From: Pieris napi
Taxonomy: Eukaryota; Arthropoda; Insecta; Lepidoptera; Pieridae
Direction: 5' to 3'
Length of the DNA: 64,000 nt
Assembly (NCBI RefSeq): GCF_905475465.1
Contig: NC_062240.1
Span: forward strand, 9,749,001-9,813,000
Part shown: positions 25,226-38,491 of the stretch, in pieces
Position numbering within the stretch: the stretch's first letter is position 1
Layout of the letters: each line of letters begins with the position of its first letter
Notes under the pieces: model-generated
Told to the model about the DNA's origin: nothing
Database searches by the model: none
Seen by the model: only the letters and a program-made list of their open reading frames with translations
Translations under genes and position numbers: made by a program

Positions 25226-26537
25226 GTTGTATAAAAAAAATTCAATAGAAATTCATATTTTTTTAAAAGATTATTCAATTATGTTCATTGTCAAAATTTA
25301 TTTCATAGTTAGACGTTTTGAATCTGTGCTTCATACTTTTTCTCATTCAATGCTTTATTTATTTTTGCATTATGAATTTTCAACTAATAAACTCGTAAAA
25401 CAAGTTCCAAGAACGTATTACGTAATTATATTAGTTTTTCAATCACGTACTTAGTAATATGGCGATGATGTTCAAATGCCAACTAGGTTAATAGATATTT
25501 AATAGGCCGTCTATCTAACAAAATGATTAGCTATCAAAACATTAGGTCATAGTATATCTATTACGTGTATTATACCGCTGTAGATTAGGGATCCTATATT
25601 TTCTTATCAAACCTGGGTTTGATTTATGACGTAATATTCATTATTATTAAATGATTACCTTAGTCGAATTATTTGACCCTGAGTTTTCGACCCTGATATC
25701 ATTCCACAGACTACAAGAAAAATACAAGACGGCTTGTAAAGCCTCCTTATTCGTTAAAACAAAAAAAAAACACTTTAAATTTTTTTGTCTACGTAAACAT
25801 TATCTACACTCCAATGTACCAACTTATACCGGGTGTCGGTAATTTTTTATCAAAAAATATGAATACAGATTTTCTAAGATATTCAATATTTTTTATCACT
25901 ATTGCATCAATGCTTCAAGGCTGTTAATTATTAAAATATAAGTAATGAATAGCTCTTATATTAAAATACAAAATTTTTAATACTTGAAAGTTGTATCTCC
26001 TAAGAATGTGAATATAAATAAATAATACTCCTAACAATGACAATGTAAAGAAATAATTAATGAACTGCATAGATTAACAGACATTTTTAATTGTCCGTTT
26101 AGTGAACTGACAAAATGTTTGCTTCATGTCAGTTCGTATACATACTGAATTAAATAGTTAGACTTTGTAAATATTTTAATCTTTTACTGTTTAATGTTGT
26201 GTTGCTTTGCGTGTGATGTAATTGGAGTATTCTGTAATGGTAACTTATTTTGTGAAATGCATCAATAAAAGATCTTTTATATTTTGGGCTTTCGATGCCT
26301 TAGCTTATCTCAAGATAATATAGTGGACATTGATGTAGTGGTGCCGAGCTTATCATATTACGTAAAAGCCGGTCCGGAGAAGCCTACGGCGACATGACAA
26401 ACACTAACGAAACATTCGACCCAATTTATAAACAAGCGTAAAGGCATGTCACAATGTGCGTGACGTCACTAAATTTTTTCACTTAAAGGCTGATATTTCA
26501 ACCGACTTCTGGAAGGACTTTTTTTTAAATAAATAAA

Positions 26538-26594
26538 TGAAAAAGCGTGGGTTGCTCGATAGACGAAAGGCACAGAGCGCCCCACGCTTTTTCA
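26538..26594. repeat. 14-bp perfect inverted repeat, 29-bp loop
   Basis: TGAAAAAGCGTGGG at 26538-26551 pairs with CCCACGCTTTTTCA at 26581-26594. Probably a remnant of a foldback element. Confidence 0.7.
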
Positions 26595-26729
26595 CAATAA
26601 TACCAGTATTTTTTGTTCATTACCATTTTCAGCCTAAATTAGGAATTATTTTTCACTTTTTAGTTTGATGTGCTTTAAAAGCGTGTGTTCTAGTTTTTTT
26701 AAACTATTATTTTTTTTTAATTTTTTTTT

Positions 26730-26890
26730 CGGATTATAGCATTGTCATCGATCTTTGACGGGTGCGCAAAGTTTGAATTAAATCTGTCCGTTAAAAGTGG
26801 GTCAAAATCGAGTCTGAAGGAGTCAGTTACATACATACATACAGGTGAAGCTAATATAAAGCGTGTAAAAAAGGAGGTTAGTTGATTTTC
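26730..26890 (+). repeat. Interspersed repeat, lepidopteran style
   Basis: 'gggtgcgcaaagtttgaattaaatctgtccgttaaaagtgggtcaaaatcgag' followed by a CATACATA simple repeat and 'ggtgaagctaatataaagcgtgta'. I recall this wording as common in moth and butterfly DNA; its class is uncertain. Confidence 0.45.
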
Positions 26891-27177
26891 ATGATCGACT
26901 CCGTGGCTTAGGTTATCACGTGACCCGGATGTCAAGGATCAATCGCCCCAAAACATTGTTACGAGTTGAATGTTCTACAAAAAAACATCATGTGTTTATA
27001 ATAATGAATAGAACCGTCTTCTGCGTGTCTTCTATTCATATATGTGCCCCGTTAGAGTATGTGTTAGTTTATGTAAATAAACACATTGAAATCAACGTAG
27101 GAAAACTTCACGTCTTATTACAAAACGTAATAATTAGTGTGAATTATCTTTATTAATAACTAGACTAAGGAGAGTAA

Positions 27178-27455
27178 GAAGCAGTGTTGGCCTAGTGGCT
27201 TCAGGTTCTAGTGAGGTCGTAGGTTCGATGTCTCGGCTGTGCACTAATGGACTTGCTATGTGCGCATTTAATCTTCGTTCGAACGGTGAATGGAAACATC
27301 GTGAAGAAACCGGCTAGACCCAAAAAGTCGACGGCATTCGTCAGGCACAGAAGGCTGAACACCTGCCTATTAGATTAACAAATGATCATAAAACAGATAC
27401 AAAAATCTGATGCCCAGACCTCAAAAAGGTTGTAGCGTCATTGATTGATTTATTT
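27178..27455 (+). repeat. tRNA-derived SINE (family S2), best copy
   Basis: AGCAGTGTTGGCCTAGTGGC (A-box), TAGGTTCGATGTCTCGGC (B-box, slightly decayed), body 'gttcgaacggtgaatggaaacatcg', tail 'cctcaaaaaggttgtagcg', then ATTGATT-type repeats. Confidence 0.75.
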
Positions 27456-30296
27456 CATTCTAATAGATCGCTCCAAATTTGAGGTAGTCCTACAAAGTCA
27501 TCTTATTAGTTCATAATTGTAATTGGAAACGTAACACCTATCATACAATATTTATAAAACATTCAGAGATTTAGACTATACCGTGAAAGTTTTTATTGAA
27601 TTAAAAAAAAAGATTTTAATTAACTGTTCTATCACGATCATTACTCCGAATGCCATAATCAAGATTACCAGTAACCTTACGCTATAAACGTCGATGAGTA
27701 AAAACTTGTTTCTATTCATATGCTAATATCACCTCCATCATAAGATCACAATTGCCGTGTTTCCACACCCGGAAACAGGTGTTGTTATGCGGATTGCGCT
27801 GGAGATGTAGTATGTACAGCCTTGACACGTTTAATTATTTAATGGACGGTAATTGCATTTGTTAATTACGAATCACGTTCAATGATTATATATAATATAA
27901 AAAGCTTTACAAAAGAACCTTAGTTGGATGACTTAAATTGGTTACATCTGCGTAGAATGTGTATTAAAAGGCTAAGCTTTGCGTAAAGTAGGAGACCTAA
28001 TTTTTGTAAATACAACAAAAGACACACGAAGTATTTGACGCTAAAATCGACTTAAAACATAGTATGGGAAGCTTACTTTACGTATAGTACGTATTTTTCG
28101 AACAGAAACGTAATGTTGTCGAAATAGTAGTTAAAGACACGACACATGTGGTCTTTAAATCAATTATCACTGAAATAGGCCCTTTCCTCTATTAGCTATA
28201 CATTAGATTGCAGCTGCAACTAACGAAAACCAAAGATTAGAGGTGCGCAGTCGTTATTTACTTCGATTTCTTAACGCATAAGTAGGACCTGTAACAGTTT
28301 ATGTTACGACATGTCTTTTGAAATCTATATCACCAAAGTACTGTCCAATTAATTGTTCTTTATTGATGTAATAGTCTTTGATTTACGGGAGATCACCACG
28401 ATAGTCTCTCGCGGGCCCTGACTGGTTTAAAACTCTTATATAATGTAATAAGTTTGGGGTTTATTTAAATTACAAAGTTTGAAGCGTCATATGAATCGAC
28501 TCTGCTTAACAATTACAGAGTTATTGCCGCAATATTCAATGAATTTTGTATCAACATTCTTGACTCGTTTAATTAGAGCTTCCTCATCCACCGATGGCAA
28601 TAATGCACGCATAAATTGACATTGTTCGCAATTTAAATTCATCTCGTCTTGTTTGTATTTCTAAACATGCAATGCATCTACATGATGAGCAACCAGTTTA
28701 TAATATAAGCTTCAGCTGAGATGTTTACGCAATATGTTTCATGTTTTTCTCTAGAATCATCGCAATTAAGCTTTATAAATCACACTACATTATGTAACAT
28801 TATATACTACTACAACAGTATATAGTTTCAAGCGGCTAATTCCTTAGTTATAGAGAGATTTTAATCTATTTTCGTAAATAAATCTCTTTTGAATGCCAAT
28901 AAATATAAGATATTGGATTTCATAGAAATAATTAGATTAGATAGAAGATTATAGATTGAATATAAAAACACTACTGAAAACCAGGAACATAATGAAAAAA
29001 CTTAAAAACTTTTTATTATTTCCGACCTATTTACTTGTTATGTTTTCGGAAGTATGTAATACAAAGCTAAAGTTTTCCCTTGACATCCGAGTTATAGAGA
29101 TTCCACTGTTTTATCGCACGCTGTATACAGTATATATGAAAATACTGACTGTATTTTGTTTTTCTAACCAATACCAACATAGCAACTAAGATGTAATTGT
29201 TACTAACGCTTATTAAATCTACATATGTATGTAATCTAAAATTAATAACTTATTATTATGTAAACGTGTATTTAATTGTGCCAAATATTGACTTCCCATT
29301 AAGTATAATATGAATACTGAATCAACACTCTGTAAGACTTAAATTTTTTAAGTCTAAATATTTGTTACGCCATATATCCAAGTTTTGCGACAAATAACCA
29401 TGGTGTTAAGTGGACCATTATCGTCGCACTACATTGTATTTGTATTGCAATAGCGAATCCAAAGCGATGCTTAGCCACAATGCATTTCCAAGGGGTTTTG
29501 CAATGTCTCGAGGCCAGCCATCCGTCAGACTCGATCACGATCCTGTGCCATCGTGAGCAACATTAAGCCTTGCCAAACGCTTCCAGTACAGTGGAACTGC
29601 TACGCGAATACAATAGAAATGCAAATATATAGTTTAAAAAGTGACTTCAAACAAGAACACTAATTTTTAATTTAGTTCTAAATTTAAAAATACGATTGCC
29701 ATCAAACCATTTATGTATGTGATTCTAAACTCTCTGAAAAGTATCTCAAAAGATTTTCGATGTAAGTGGAGCTTTTGATACTTGCAATTTTCACGTAAGT
29801 TCTAAAAGAAGTTTGTTTAAATATGTGATGTGAACTTAATAAATAAATTCATATTAAAAAGAAACTGTAATCAGAACAGATATAGAATTAAAACCACAGA
29901 CTAAATACACCTTTACCGTCAAACTTCAGTCGCGTAATGACATATGCGCTGACCCCGAATCATCGAATCGAATGCGATTTATCGAAGTTCCACTCTGCCA
30001 TAATTATCACCGTACGAAGGATCTCATTACACACTGACAGTATGACACGCATTGTTCGAGACGTCCTACTTTCAATACGATGGGGCAAAAACATATTTCA
30101 ACAGATGTTCACTTGTTTTGTTTATAAAAACAGTCTAGGCCGTGGAAAAATATTGCGAATTAGCCATAAATGGGTACATATTATGAAGTCTATATTTTTT
30201 ATAAACTAATTAGTTTTCGTAAGAAAGCTGGTTGTTTGTCATAATTGTTGTCTACATATCTCAAAATAACTTCATCATATAGGTAGCCAAGTACAC

Positions 30297-30392
30297 TAAT
30301 GAACGTCAACAGAAAAGATGTTAAATTTATTCTAAATTTACATTTACTACCAGTTCGCAAGTCAAGGGCGTAGAGCGGGTAAAGAAGAATAT
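30297..30392 (-). repeat. LINE-type 3' tail fragment (family L)
   Basis: Minus-strand match to the L tail: 'gaacgtcaacagaaaagatgttaaatttattctaaatttacatttactaccagttc'. Confidence 0.5.
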
Positions 30393-30987
30393 AAAAAAAG
30401 AATGTTAAAACATACTATTTCAGCTTATCAAGAACATGGTTTGGTTCTAGTTAGTTCGTTCTATTTCTTTGTATTACGAAATGAAAGAATTATGAGCAAT
30501 GTCAAATGAATACTTTATGAAACGCATCTTTAAGTTTTAAGCTTTAAAAATCTTAAAACAGTATGTATTTGCCATACTAGTACGGAGTTAATTATATAAT
30601 ATAATTATATAAAAATAAATTGCTTGGCGTAGCAAGGCCTACGAAATCCCGGTTAATTAGGGCAACTATCATTATAGTTATTTACGATAATAATATAATT
30701 TAACTTTGTTAAAATAATTAATAGTATTATGAAATTTGTACAGTAATGAACACAATGACTGGTACTCATCATCGTTGGATCGTACTTTGCATTTTAATTC
30801 AAATTCTTTGGCAATGCAACCGCGTCTAACATAGCAATGGAACAAAAGAATTTATATTCAGGTCATAGATGACCCGTCATTATTTGCTTTTACGTCCTCA
30901 TAATCAAGAGAAACTTTTTATGGCTATCACCCACTCGTGTATTTGAAATACTTAAAGCTTAACTCACTTTGTTATGTACAATTAAGT

Positions 30988-31105
30988 TTAGATTCAGAGT
31001 CGAGACTTAGCGGGAACATACTCGTATGTCAAAATCTAACATGTTTTGCAAAGATTTTATTCGGTTGGGGGTCATACTTAGTGCATAGCCTTGACTCTCA
31101 ATCTT
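30988..31105. mobile_element. Short inverted-repeat element (MITE family M1)
   Basis: 'gattcagagtcgagacttagcg' at the left and 'gccttgactctcaatctta' at the right form imperfect inverted ends like those at 8530 and 60510. Confidence 0.35.
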
Positions 31106-31630
31106 AATGTTTTCATATATTAACTCTATCAATTTCTGTTTTTTGATAAATGATATCAGAAAAAGATTGCTATTTTTTATTTAAATAAATTAAATTTCCA
31201 GGCTTTGAATTAAATCCAATTAAAACGGAATGAAGGTAAGTTGCAAAAGAACTGCTATATATTAAACTCGTGAGTTACTGATGTAGTAGTTGCTGGTAAC
31301 TAGGGCAATTTGTACCAAAGTGTGTACTGGTGTTGCCGTTTATTAGGGAAATGCGAAATGTCAAATAGCAGCATTTTGCAAATGTAAAAAAAATACTTAT
31401 TCTTACAATTATTAATAATACTTTACTTTGTCAAAATTAATAATGTTTTAATTTCATCCTCATATTTCCGCAGACTTGTATGTTTTTATTACAATTTATT
31501 ATATCACAAATATTATCGAATTAAATATTTTTGGCGCAAGACAGAGATCATTAATTTAGATACCAAATATAGATAAATATCATCTGTGAAACTATATAAT
31601 TTGTCATGGCAGTATATTTAATGACTACAG

Positions 31631-31870
31631 CCCTGCGATTCTGTAACTCACTTTTCGAACTCACACAGCGGTTTTCGCATCAGCGGTCGCTCTCAAATCA
31701 GTCGTGAAGCAGTCATTTTAAGTTTGGCATTCTGATAAACAATAAACTACAAGCTCCCACCTTTTCAGAATGCCAAATCATAAAATGACTGCTTCACGAC
31801 TGATTTGAGAGCGACCGCCGATGCGGAAACCGCTGTGTGAGTTCGACAAGTGAGTTACAGAATCGCAGGG
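31631..31870. mobile_element. Foldback MITE (family M2), complete
   Basis: Two ~100-bp arms are almost perfect inverted copies (CCCTGCGATTCTGTAACTCAC at the left, its complement at the right), joined by a short unpaired centre. CAG flanks both ends, a possible 3-bp target duplication. No coding capacity; the transcript would form a long hairpin. A half copy lies at 34603-34988. Confidence 0.85.
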
Positions 31871-32159
31871 CAGTACATGATTGACTTGTTGTAGAGATCT
31901 TTAGAACAGCTTACTTAAGAAATAAACGCCGATACTGACTTGACATATAAAAGACATCAACGCGAGAGATTTTAATTGAGGCACGTTACCTGACAAGATA
32001 GACCGTACCTTCAAATAATATATTTAAAAACATAAAATTAAGCTACGAATTATGAAACATTCATTATTGCAAATGAAAAAATACTAAAAGATAAAAAAAG
32101 TTTTATTTAAATATCGAATTTTTTTCTTTGCGCGTCTAGGCTAAAAAAAGGTGTATAGA

Positions 32160-32440
32160 AGAAATAGAAGCGTTAGTAGAAAGCGAATGGAGAAAGAAAG
32201 CCAAGGATTCTCTATCTATGGCTTTTTAGAAAAAACTGGAGCAGGCCTTTACCCGTGAAGGGGTTCCGATCAATGGTACTGAAGGAAGTTAGGATATTAG
32301 GATAACAAGAAAAAGTGTATATAACAAATGTAATCTAAATGTAAATTAAGAATGAATTTAACATCTTTTCTGTTGACGTTCATAAGTGTACTTGTTTACC
32401 TATATGAATAAAGACATTTTGAGTTTGAGTTATAACTGTA
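32160..32440 (+). repeat. LINE 3' end with short ORF remnant
   Basis: A degraded stretch (tggagcaggcctttacccgtgaaggggttccgatc) is followed by the family L tail 'ctgttgacgttcataagtgtac..tatatgaataaagacattttgag'. It looks like the 3' end of a non-LTR element on the plus strand. Confidence 0.45.
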
Positions 32441-33315
32441 TATTAAACATTTGTAAAGATAAATAAAAGCGTTATTATTATTAAGCGACTAGAGTATATA
32501 AAGACACATGAAGCAATAAGCAAGTAAATAAATTTAATGTTACAGGTCAAGTGTGAATCAAGTCGTTAGGTACATCTTACAAATTTCGCGTGCCGTAATT
32601 ACATCCACCAATTGTACTATAACGTTCACATAGTTAAAGTGTATTGTTACCCTTGAACTATTGCCCAAGCAAAGAATAATTTAATTTTTAAAGATTAAAA
32701 TTATATTACTTCTATTTCGACTTAATTTTTTATGCCCAAGCCTAAGGTTAAGGTTAAACGGCTTAAGTCACTAATTAGTTATTAATTTTATTGGTATATC
32801 GATTTTGGAAGCCAAGGTCAGCTTTTACATATTTGAATAATTTCGCAACCGGCTTTGACGTTAATTCTAAAATATTTGTCATTTGAAAGTATCTATGGAC
32901 TTTCAAAATATTATGAAATTTGATTTTAACGTTAGACTAAGTCAAAAGATTCCGATTTAAGTGAAAATAAGTGGCTAAAGGGCTTTATAATTTCAGCAAG
33001 TTTGTGTTGTAACCACAGTTTGACATACATACAATTTTCGTTGTTGTCTTTAGAAAGAACTTGATTTTAAGTAGAATGTTTAACTTAATTTATATTAAGT
33101 TTTCTACTTATTATAAATATCTTATTTATTATTATGTTAATTCTTAGTCAAGAGACAATTTGATAAAATAATACTATATTCAATAAACTTTAGACTTCAA
33201 AATACTGCATCTATTTAATTTCTGTATTCATTTAATTGAACACACATATCAATTGTATTATTGGATCGTAATCCTGGAACTCATTTCCTTTATATTCCTT
33301 AAAATAATGACTCAC

Positions 33316-33365
33316 CTTGTATATTGTGAACGGCGGGAAAAAACACACGTACACTTCTGTAATAG
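33316..33365 (-). other. Candidate non-coding first exon of the lectin gene
   Basis: On the minus strand the exon ends ATATACAAG|GTGAGTC, a strong donor. It starts about 30 bases after a TATAAAA box. No ATG-led frame of note lies within it. The lectin ATG exon 9.7 kb downstream begins exactly at a splice acceptor and therefore needs such a leader. No other minus-strand gene start lies between them, so I assign it to the lectin by inference. Confidence 0.5.
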
Positions 33366-33389
33366 CTCGCGGCAGGTTTCGACGATGTC

Positions 33390-33396
33390 TTTTATA
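33390..33396 (-). promoter_or_regulatory. TATA box of minus-strand promoter
   Basis: TATAAAA on the minus strand, 25-30 bases ahead of the candidate lectin leader exon, in a locally GC-rich stretch (33320-33470). A TATA promoter is common for inducible or tissue-specific insect genes. Confidence 0.55.
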
Positions 33397-33479
33397 GTGA
33401 ACGTAGCGGGGATGCGCGGGCGCATGTGGGGACGGTACGACGATCACGAGCTTGGAGCCAACAATATCTGACCTCTGGT

Positions 33480-34600
33480 CAACGATGCTGGACCAATTAT
33501 AAGATAATATTGAATGTCATCTGTAATATATGTGTGAAAATCGAATTAGCTGCGTTTTGTTTGTAATTCAATGTTATTTTTATCATAGCTACATAACGAC
33601 TCGACCGCTTTTGATAAACTTATCGTAGGTTCATCTTCTACGTGCGATAAGTTATAACAGTTATATACAATGTAAAAATCTCCTTCAATTCGTGCTACTA
33701 AAAGCACATAAAATGGTTGAAAAAATAAATTTAATCATACGAATAACATTTTCAATTGTTTAATAATGAATAAAAATGTGTATTATATATATGGTAGTTA
33801 CGTTTTATTATTATTATACCTGCACGCCTAAAAGGCAACCTTCATTATGAAAGCGTCTACGTTCCGGTTCCTGTGAATCCATTCGAAGCGTTTTCATATA
33901 TAGTTGTTTTATTTGTAATGCTCTTCATATTATAATTTAAGGAGAGCCCCTATTTGTTAAATCCAATATGCTTATGACTTAAGGGAGACACTCGCTATGC
34001 CTTCCACAGAGACACCTTGTAATTATAGAAATTCTTTTGTTTAATTTCTGTATTATCTCTTCGTGTATGTTATGTTTGCCTATAAGTGCTTGTGTTGTGT
34101 TATTTAATAAAATTAAATAGAGATTTCGCTTTTCGCTTGATACATTATTTGTAGTAAAAGCATATTTATTTTCATACGCAATTTGATTACATTTACAGTT
34201 CTATATGTAACTAAGATACGCAAATAATTATTACAACAAAACTGCCGTGTTCATACATTACAATATGTTATATGTTGTAATACCCGTAGTGGATATTATT
34301 ACTTAAATTATTCTTGTATATCGCAATGAATATATACGTACTTTACGCAAAGCAGATCTTCTAATTTATGTGTAAACAATTATTAATTATACTTAGTCTG
34401 GCCATAAATAGTGTAACAATTAAAAATAAACACAATATTACATTTGAATTTGGAATCTGTCATTGTTAAATGATTGTTCATTGAAATTTCTCGTTTTGGC
34501 GCCAATACATTGTAAAAAAATTTACCACCAAGTTGCCACGAAGTAGGTATGGAGCCAAATGCAATTTTTAAAACTCTCCATACGCTTGGTATTATTTGGA
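33480..34600. other. Intergenic, no gene recognised
   Basis: AT-rich DNA upstream of the lectin promoter. I see nothing I can name except short repeat wording near 33590 (actcgaccgcttttgat). Confidence 0.4.
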
Positions 34601-34602
34601 TA

Positions 34603-34988
34603 AGAAGGGTATTGTTTATCAGAATGGCAAATCGTAAAATGACTGCTTTACGACTGATTTGAGCGCGACCGCCGCTGTGAAAATCACTGTGAGAGTTCGA
34701 AAAGTGAGTTTTTTTTTTTTTACAATTCACACCAATTGACCTAGTCCCATGCTAAGCTGGTGAAGCTTGTGTTATGGGTACTAGGCAACGGATATACATA
34801 CATATTATAGATAGATAGACATATAATTACATATTTAAACACCCAAGACCTAAGCACAACACCAAATGCTCATCACATCGATGTTCGTCTCAGCCGGGGA
34901 TCGAACCCGGGACCCATGGATTCGCAGTCAGGGGTACTTACCACTAGACCAATGAGTCGTCCAAACACACAGACAGAATCGCAAGGCA
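34603..34988. mobile_element. Half copy of foldback MITE M2, split by a SINE
   Basis: 34603-34711 matches the centre and right arm of the 31631 element (cagaatggcaaatcgtaaaatgactgc… gtgagtt). After about 260 bp of SINE the arm resumes at 34973 (acagaatcgcaaggca). The left arm is absent. Confidence 0.75.
34711..34966 (-). repeat. tRNA-derived SINE (family S3)
   Basis: Minus strand: GACGACTCATTGGTCTAGTGG (A-box), GGGTTCGATCCCCGG (B-box), body with TATC/TATG simple repeats, and a poly-A tail (poly-T at 34711-34721). It interrupts the M2 arm, so it is younger than that element. Confidence 0.85.
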
Positions 34989-35480
34989 AGACTTCACAGT
35001 TGAGAATACGATTCCTTTATCAGTGGTTAAAGACTGCTTCCGTTTATAAGATTATCTAATATAATTAATAAAGTCTATAGAACTAAATCCTGAATCATTG
35101 TTTTTATCTAACGACATCACTGGCAATCGTACCTCTCCTTAGTTCGGCCACAGCTAAGTGAGTCATTACGAGATTCTCACGAATTCATTAGTTTGATGTT
35201 TTACGCCGCTGGTGATCTTGAACTGTTCTCAAAATATACCATTAATAAAATTAAATAAAGCTGTTATATAATCGTATTAATATTCAAATATTTTTACGAG
35301 CGCATCGTTAACGAAATTAACACTATGCTTCCGTCTGCAACTCGTTTAGCAAGGGCATAAAACTTATCATTCATATATCTATTTAAATGGCTTGACACAT
35401 TCTTCGCCGACGCAATTATCTAAAGTGATTCAATACTCCGTAATAAGAGTACAATCGCCGATCGGCGCTGCTTAAAAATA

Positions 35481-36052
35481 CTGGGTGGCGCAAAAGTACT
35501 GGCACTAAAGAAAATTTGTTTATTATTTTTATATGACGATAGTTTTCATTCTGTTGTTGAAAATTGTGTAGTGAACAAATGTAAAATACACTGAAAATAA
35601 ATATGGACCGTTTTACTCCCCAAGAACGTGGAATAATCGTGTCAATGTTCTAACGGAATAATTCATCAGTGATAAAAACACAACGTGAATTTCGTCGACG
35701 ATTTCCTGCAAGATCACCCGATCTGACGAGTCCAGAATTCTTTCTTCGGGGTTTATTGAAATCTCGGGTGTATGTGAACAAGCCACAGACTCTCACAGCT
35801 CTAAAAGAAAACATTCATCAAGGAATAAGGAACATATCGCAGGAAGTATTACGGCAAGTTATGCAAAATGTCTAAAATATGGCTCAAATGTGCATCAACT
35901 CTATCACCATTTAAAAGACATCATCTTTAAATCCTAATGGTACGAAATTTAATGGCACAAATATACATTTAAAAAAACCTAAATCTAGTTTTCTAATTTA
36001 GAAAAAATGTTATAGCTAAACCAAATAGGGTCTTTACTTTTGCGCCACCCAG
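35481..36052 (+). mobile_element. Internally deleted mariner element
   Basis: Inverted ends CTGGGTGGCGCAAAAGTA with TA on both sides (35479-35480, 36053-36054). The transposase start (ATG at 35603, MDRFTPQERGI, soon a stop) joins directly to the C-terminal part with RSPDLTSPEFF and LKSRVYVNKPQTL (about 35710-35800). The central part with the first two catalytic Asp residues is missing. At 572 bp it can only move in trans. Confidence 0.88.
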
Positions 36053-36374
36053 TATATCTTTTATTTCTTTTACTTGTACCAGTCGAGAGAGATTGGCAGT
36101 CGTTCCAGCGTTCGTATTTCAAATTGTAAGTCATAGATAGTGCTAGATCTCGACTGTGTATCTGAGGGCAATTATTATTTTTTTGGATTCATCAACGCCC
36201 TGACTGTATTGGGAATCACGAACATAATATTATATCGTTAGAAAATTATGTGAATATTTAAAATCGTGTCGTGATTGACGGACATTGCCGTATCGACGTA
36301 TAACTACATGACACCGGAACTATTTTACAAAACTATATATACCTATAAAACTTCTATTCGGGTGACATCTAAAC

Positions 36375-36555
36375 CTATCTATCTATAAATGAATTGCTGT
36401 TCTAAAACTCGAGAATAGCTTCACCGATTTGGCTAATTGTTAAACTGGATCATTAATTAGCGGGATGCCTTTTTCTAAATAAATGTAATAATAAGTTTTG
36501 ACACAAATATGTAACGCGTGTGATACAAAGTTCACAAAGTCATCTAGTATATAGT
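36375..36555 (+). mobile_element. Possible Helitron-like fragment
   Basis: TCTATCTATAAATGAATTGC start, 'cgagaatagcttcaccgatttggct' wording and a CATCTAG|T end. Boundaries are tentative. Confidence 0.35.
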
Positions 36556-36559
36556 CCGG

Positions 36560-38225
36560 GATCTATATCTAAACAACGAGCCGGAATTGCTACGACTCGT
36601 ATTTTACCACGCTATCATTTATACATAACAAAACTACGTAACAGTTACGATTTTTAACCTTTTAAAATGTCCTTAGAAAGGTCAATACTACCTATAAAAA
36701 TGTTATAAAATACTTATTATTTTAATATGAGGAAGAGATTGTAGTTCAGGGATAACAGCTTATATGAACGTAACAGATTCCTCTGGTCGATGATCTCAAT
36801 TTAGTGTAATTAAAATAACTTAAGTAATCCACAATTAACTTGGACATTTCGTACGCATCAGGAGCTTAACTTAGTGCGATAAGTTTGAATAGTTTGAGTG
36901 ACACCGATTTGAAATAATATTTAAATTATACTCTACTCTTAAAAAACGTTATTATAAAATAGTTTTTTTCTACTGCCCTACCCGTGGAATGGTTCTATGT
37001 ACTTTTTCTTGTATAAATTCACTTCATTTAACATTTCACTATGTCTAATTTTTGTTGCCATCACACCACGATAAATATTTTATGTAAACGTTGTACAATA
37101 AAAAAAATATATATACGTTTATAATCTTCGTAAGAATGAAATAATATGCTTTTTGGATTAAATTTTATCACGTTGAAGTATCATTTTAATATTAAGTGAT
37201 TTCCATGAAGTTTTTAAATCGATGTGATACGACTTTAATCGAACGATTATTGTTTTTACGATATTTTTTCTGCTAAATGTTGAGGTGACTCATTTAATAG
37301 AATATATTTTTCATTTCATAGAACTTTGGATAGGTAAACAATTTTTGTTATTACGTTAATAACTGACGGCCACATTTTGGCCATGTAATCGAATAGGCAT
37401 ACGTATTTTATTTGTTTTTTGAGGACGAATGTCTTGCTACATTTACATGCAGTTTTTCCAGGCTGTCTCCATTGTTTGATACACTATCATTTCATCTATC
37501 TATATCTATATTATTATACTAAACGTCATAACCCTCGCTTAAATATCAGGCTTTATTTTCACACATCACAATAGTATGAATGTTATAAACAAACAAACGT
37601 GGCTAACAATATTGGGATATTATAATGATGAGCAATAAATACGAATTGTATTTATTTAATTTAAATATTAAATCGATTCAAAGGAAACAAACGGATCCTT
37701 AGCGGGATCTCCGGTTCGTAATGATGTCTTCACACTAAAAAATCTAATGCTTTATTGTATCTTCGTAATAAACGTGATGTAGGAGATCATGAATAGATAT
37801 AACTTGCTTATTGTTGCTAAAATACAAGGTCAATATTGCAACTGCACTTTCAAAACATTACACCAAAGTAGGGTTGTTTGACTTTTTATCTTTGGCTAAT
37901 TAAGCAACTAATAATTGCTACATGATTTAGTCGAACCGGAATCTATCGGTTCGTACCTGAAGAGAAGGCTTTTAAACTGGACGTATAAATGTGCTTTTAA
38001 TTATGTGAATTCGCTGATATAATTTGTCATACAATTTCAAGTAAAAAGGTTTATTTTTAGCACAATATAATGATGTCACCCATTAGGTTAACTCTGTCCG
38101 TATTTCTCGAACTGGGGATTTTTGTGATTGGCGTAATTCGGATTTATTATTGTTCCAGTTTCTCTTGGTTTTTAAATGCAATGGTGTTACAACCTTTCTA
38201 AGATTTCTATGTCATCAAAAGATCA
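36560..38225. other. Intergenic, no gene recognised
   Basis: AT-rich. No frame with a recognisable domain and no clear repeat boundary. Confidence 0.4.
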
Positions 38226-38227
38226 TT

Positions 38228-38454
38228 AGGTCTTTTTAATAGGCAAGGAGGTGGTCAGACACGGAAGTCTAAGTCTAGTCGTCGACCTTTTGAGCCTAAG
38301 ATTTCCTCACGATATTTTCTTTTACACTTTAAACAGAAAATCCATTGGTCAATCAATCAAATTCACAACAATCCAAATCCACAGGCGGAGTTCGAACCTA
38401 CGACCACACAGGCATGAGAGTCGCACGCTGAACCACTCAGCCAACACTGCTCTT
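38228..38454 (-). repeat. tRNA-derived SINE (family S2)
   Basis: Minus strand: AGCAGTGTTGGCTGAGTGG (A-box), TAGGTTCGAACTCCGCC (B-box). Body decayed. The 71-codon plus frame here is read through it. Confidence 0.65.
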
Positions 38455-38491
38455 TTGATTTTGTAAGTTTTACGTATTTATATTAGTTTAA

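Larger units (their letters stand above)
23627..33315 (-). other. Probable first (5' UTR) intron of the lectin gene
   Basis: Bounded on the right by a donor next to a TATA-led exon and on the left by the acceptor abutting the lectin ATG. It contains repeats listed separately and no coding exon that I can recognise. Frames such as 29937-30209 (plus) lack any motif. Confidence 0.5.

Noticed and set aside
29937..30209. 90-codon plus-strand ORF in the lectin leader intron
   Set aside because: No domain, no splice context and unremarkable codon use; likely chance.
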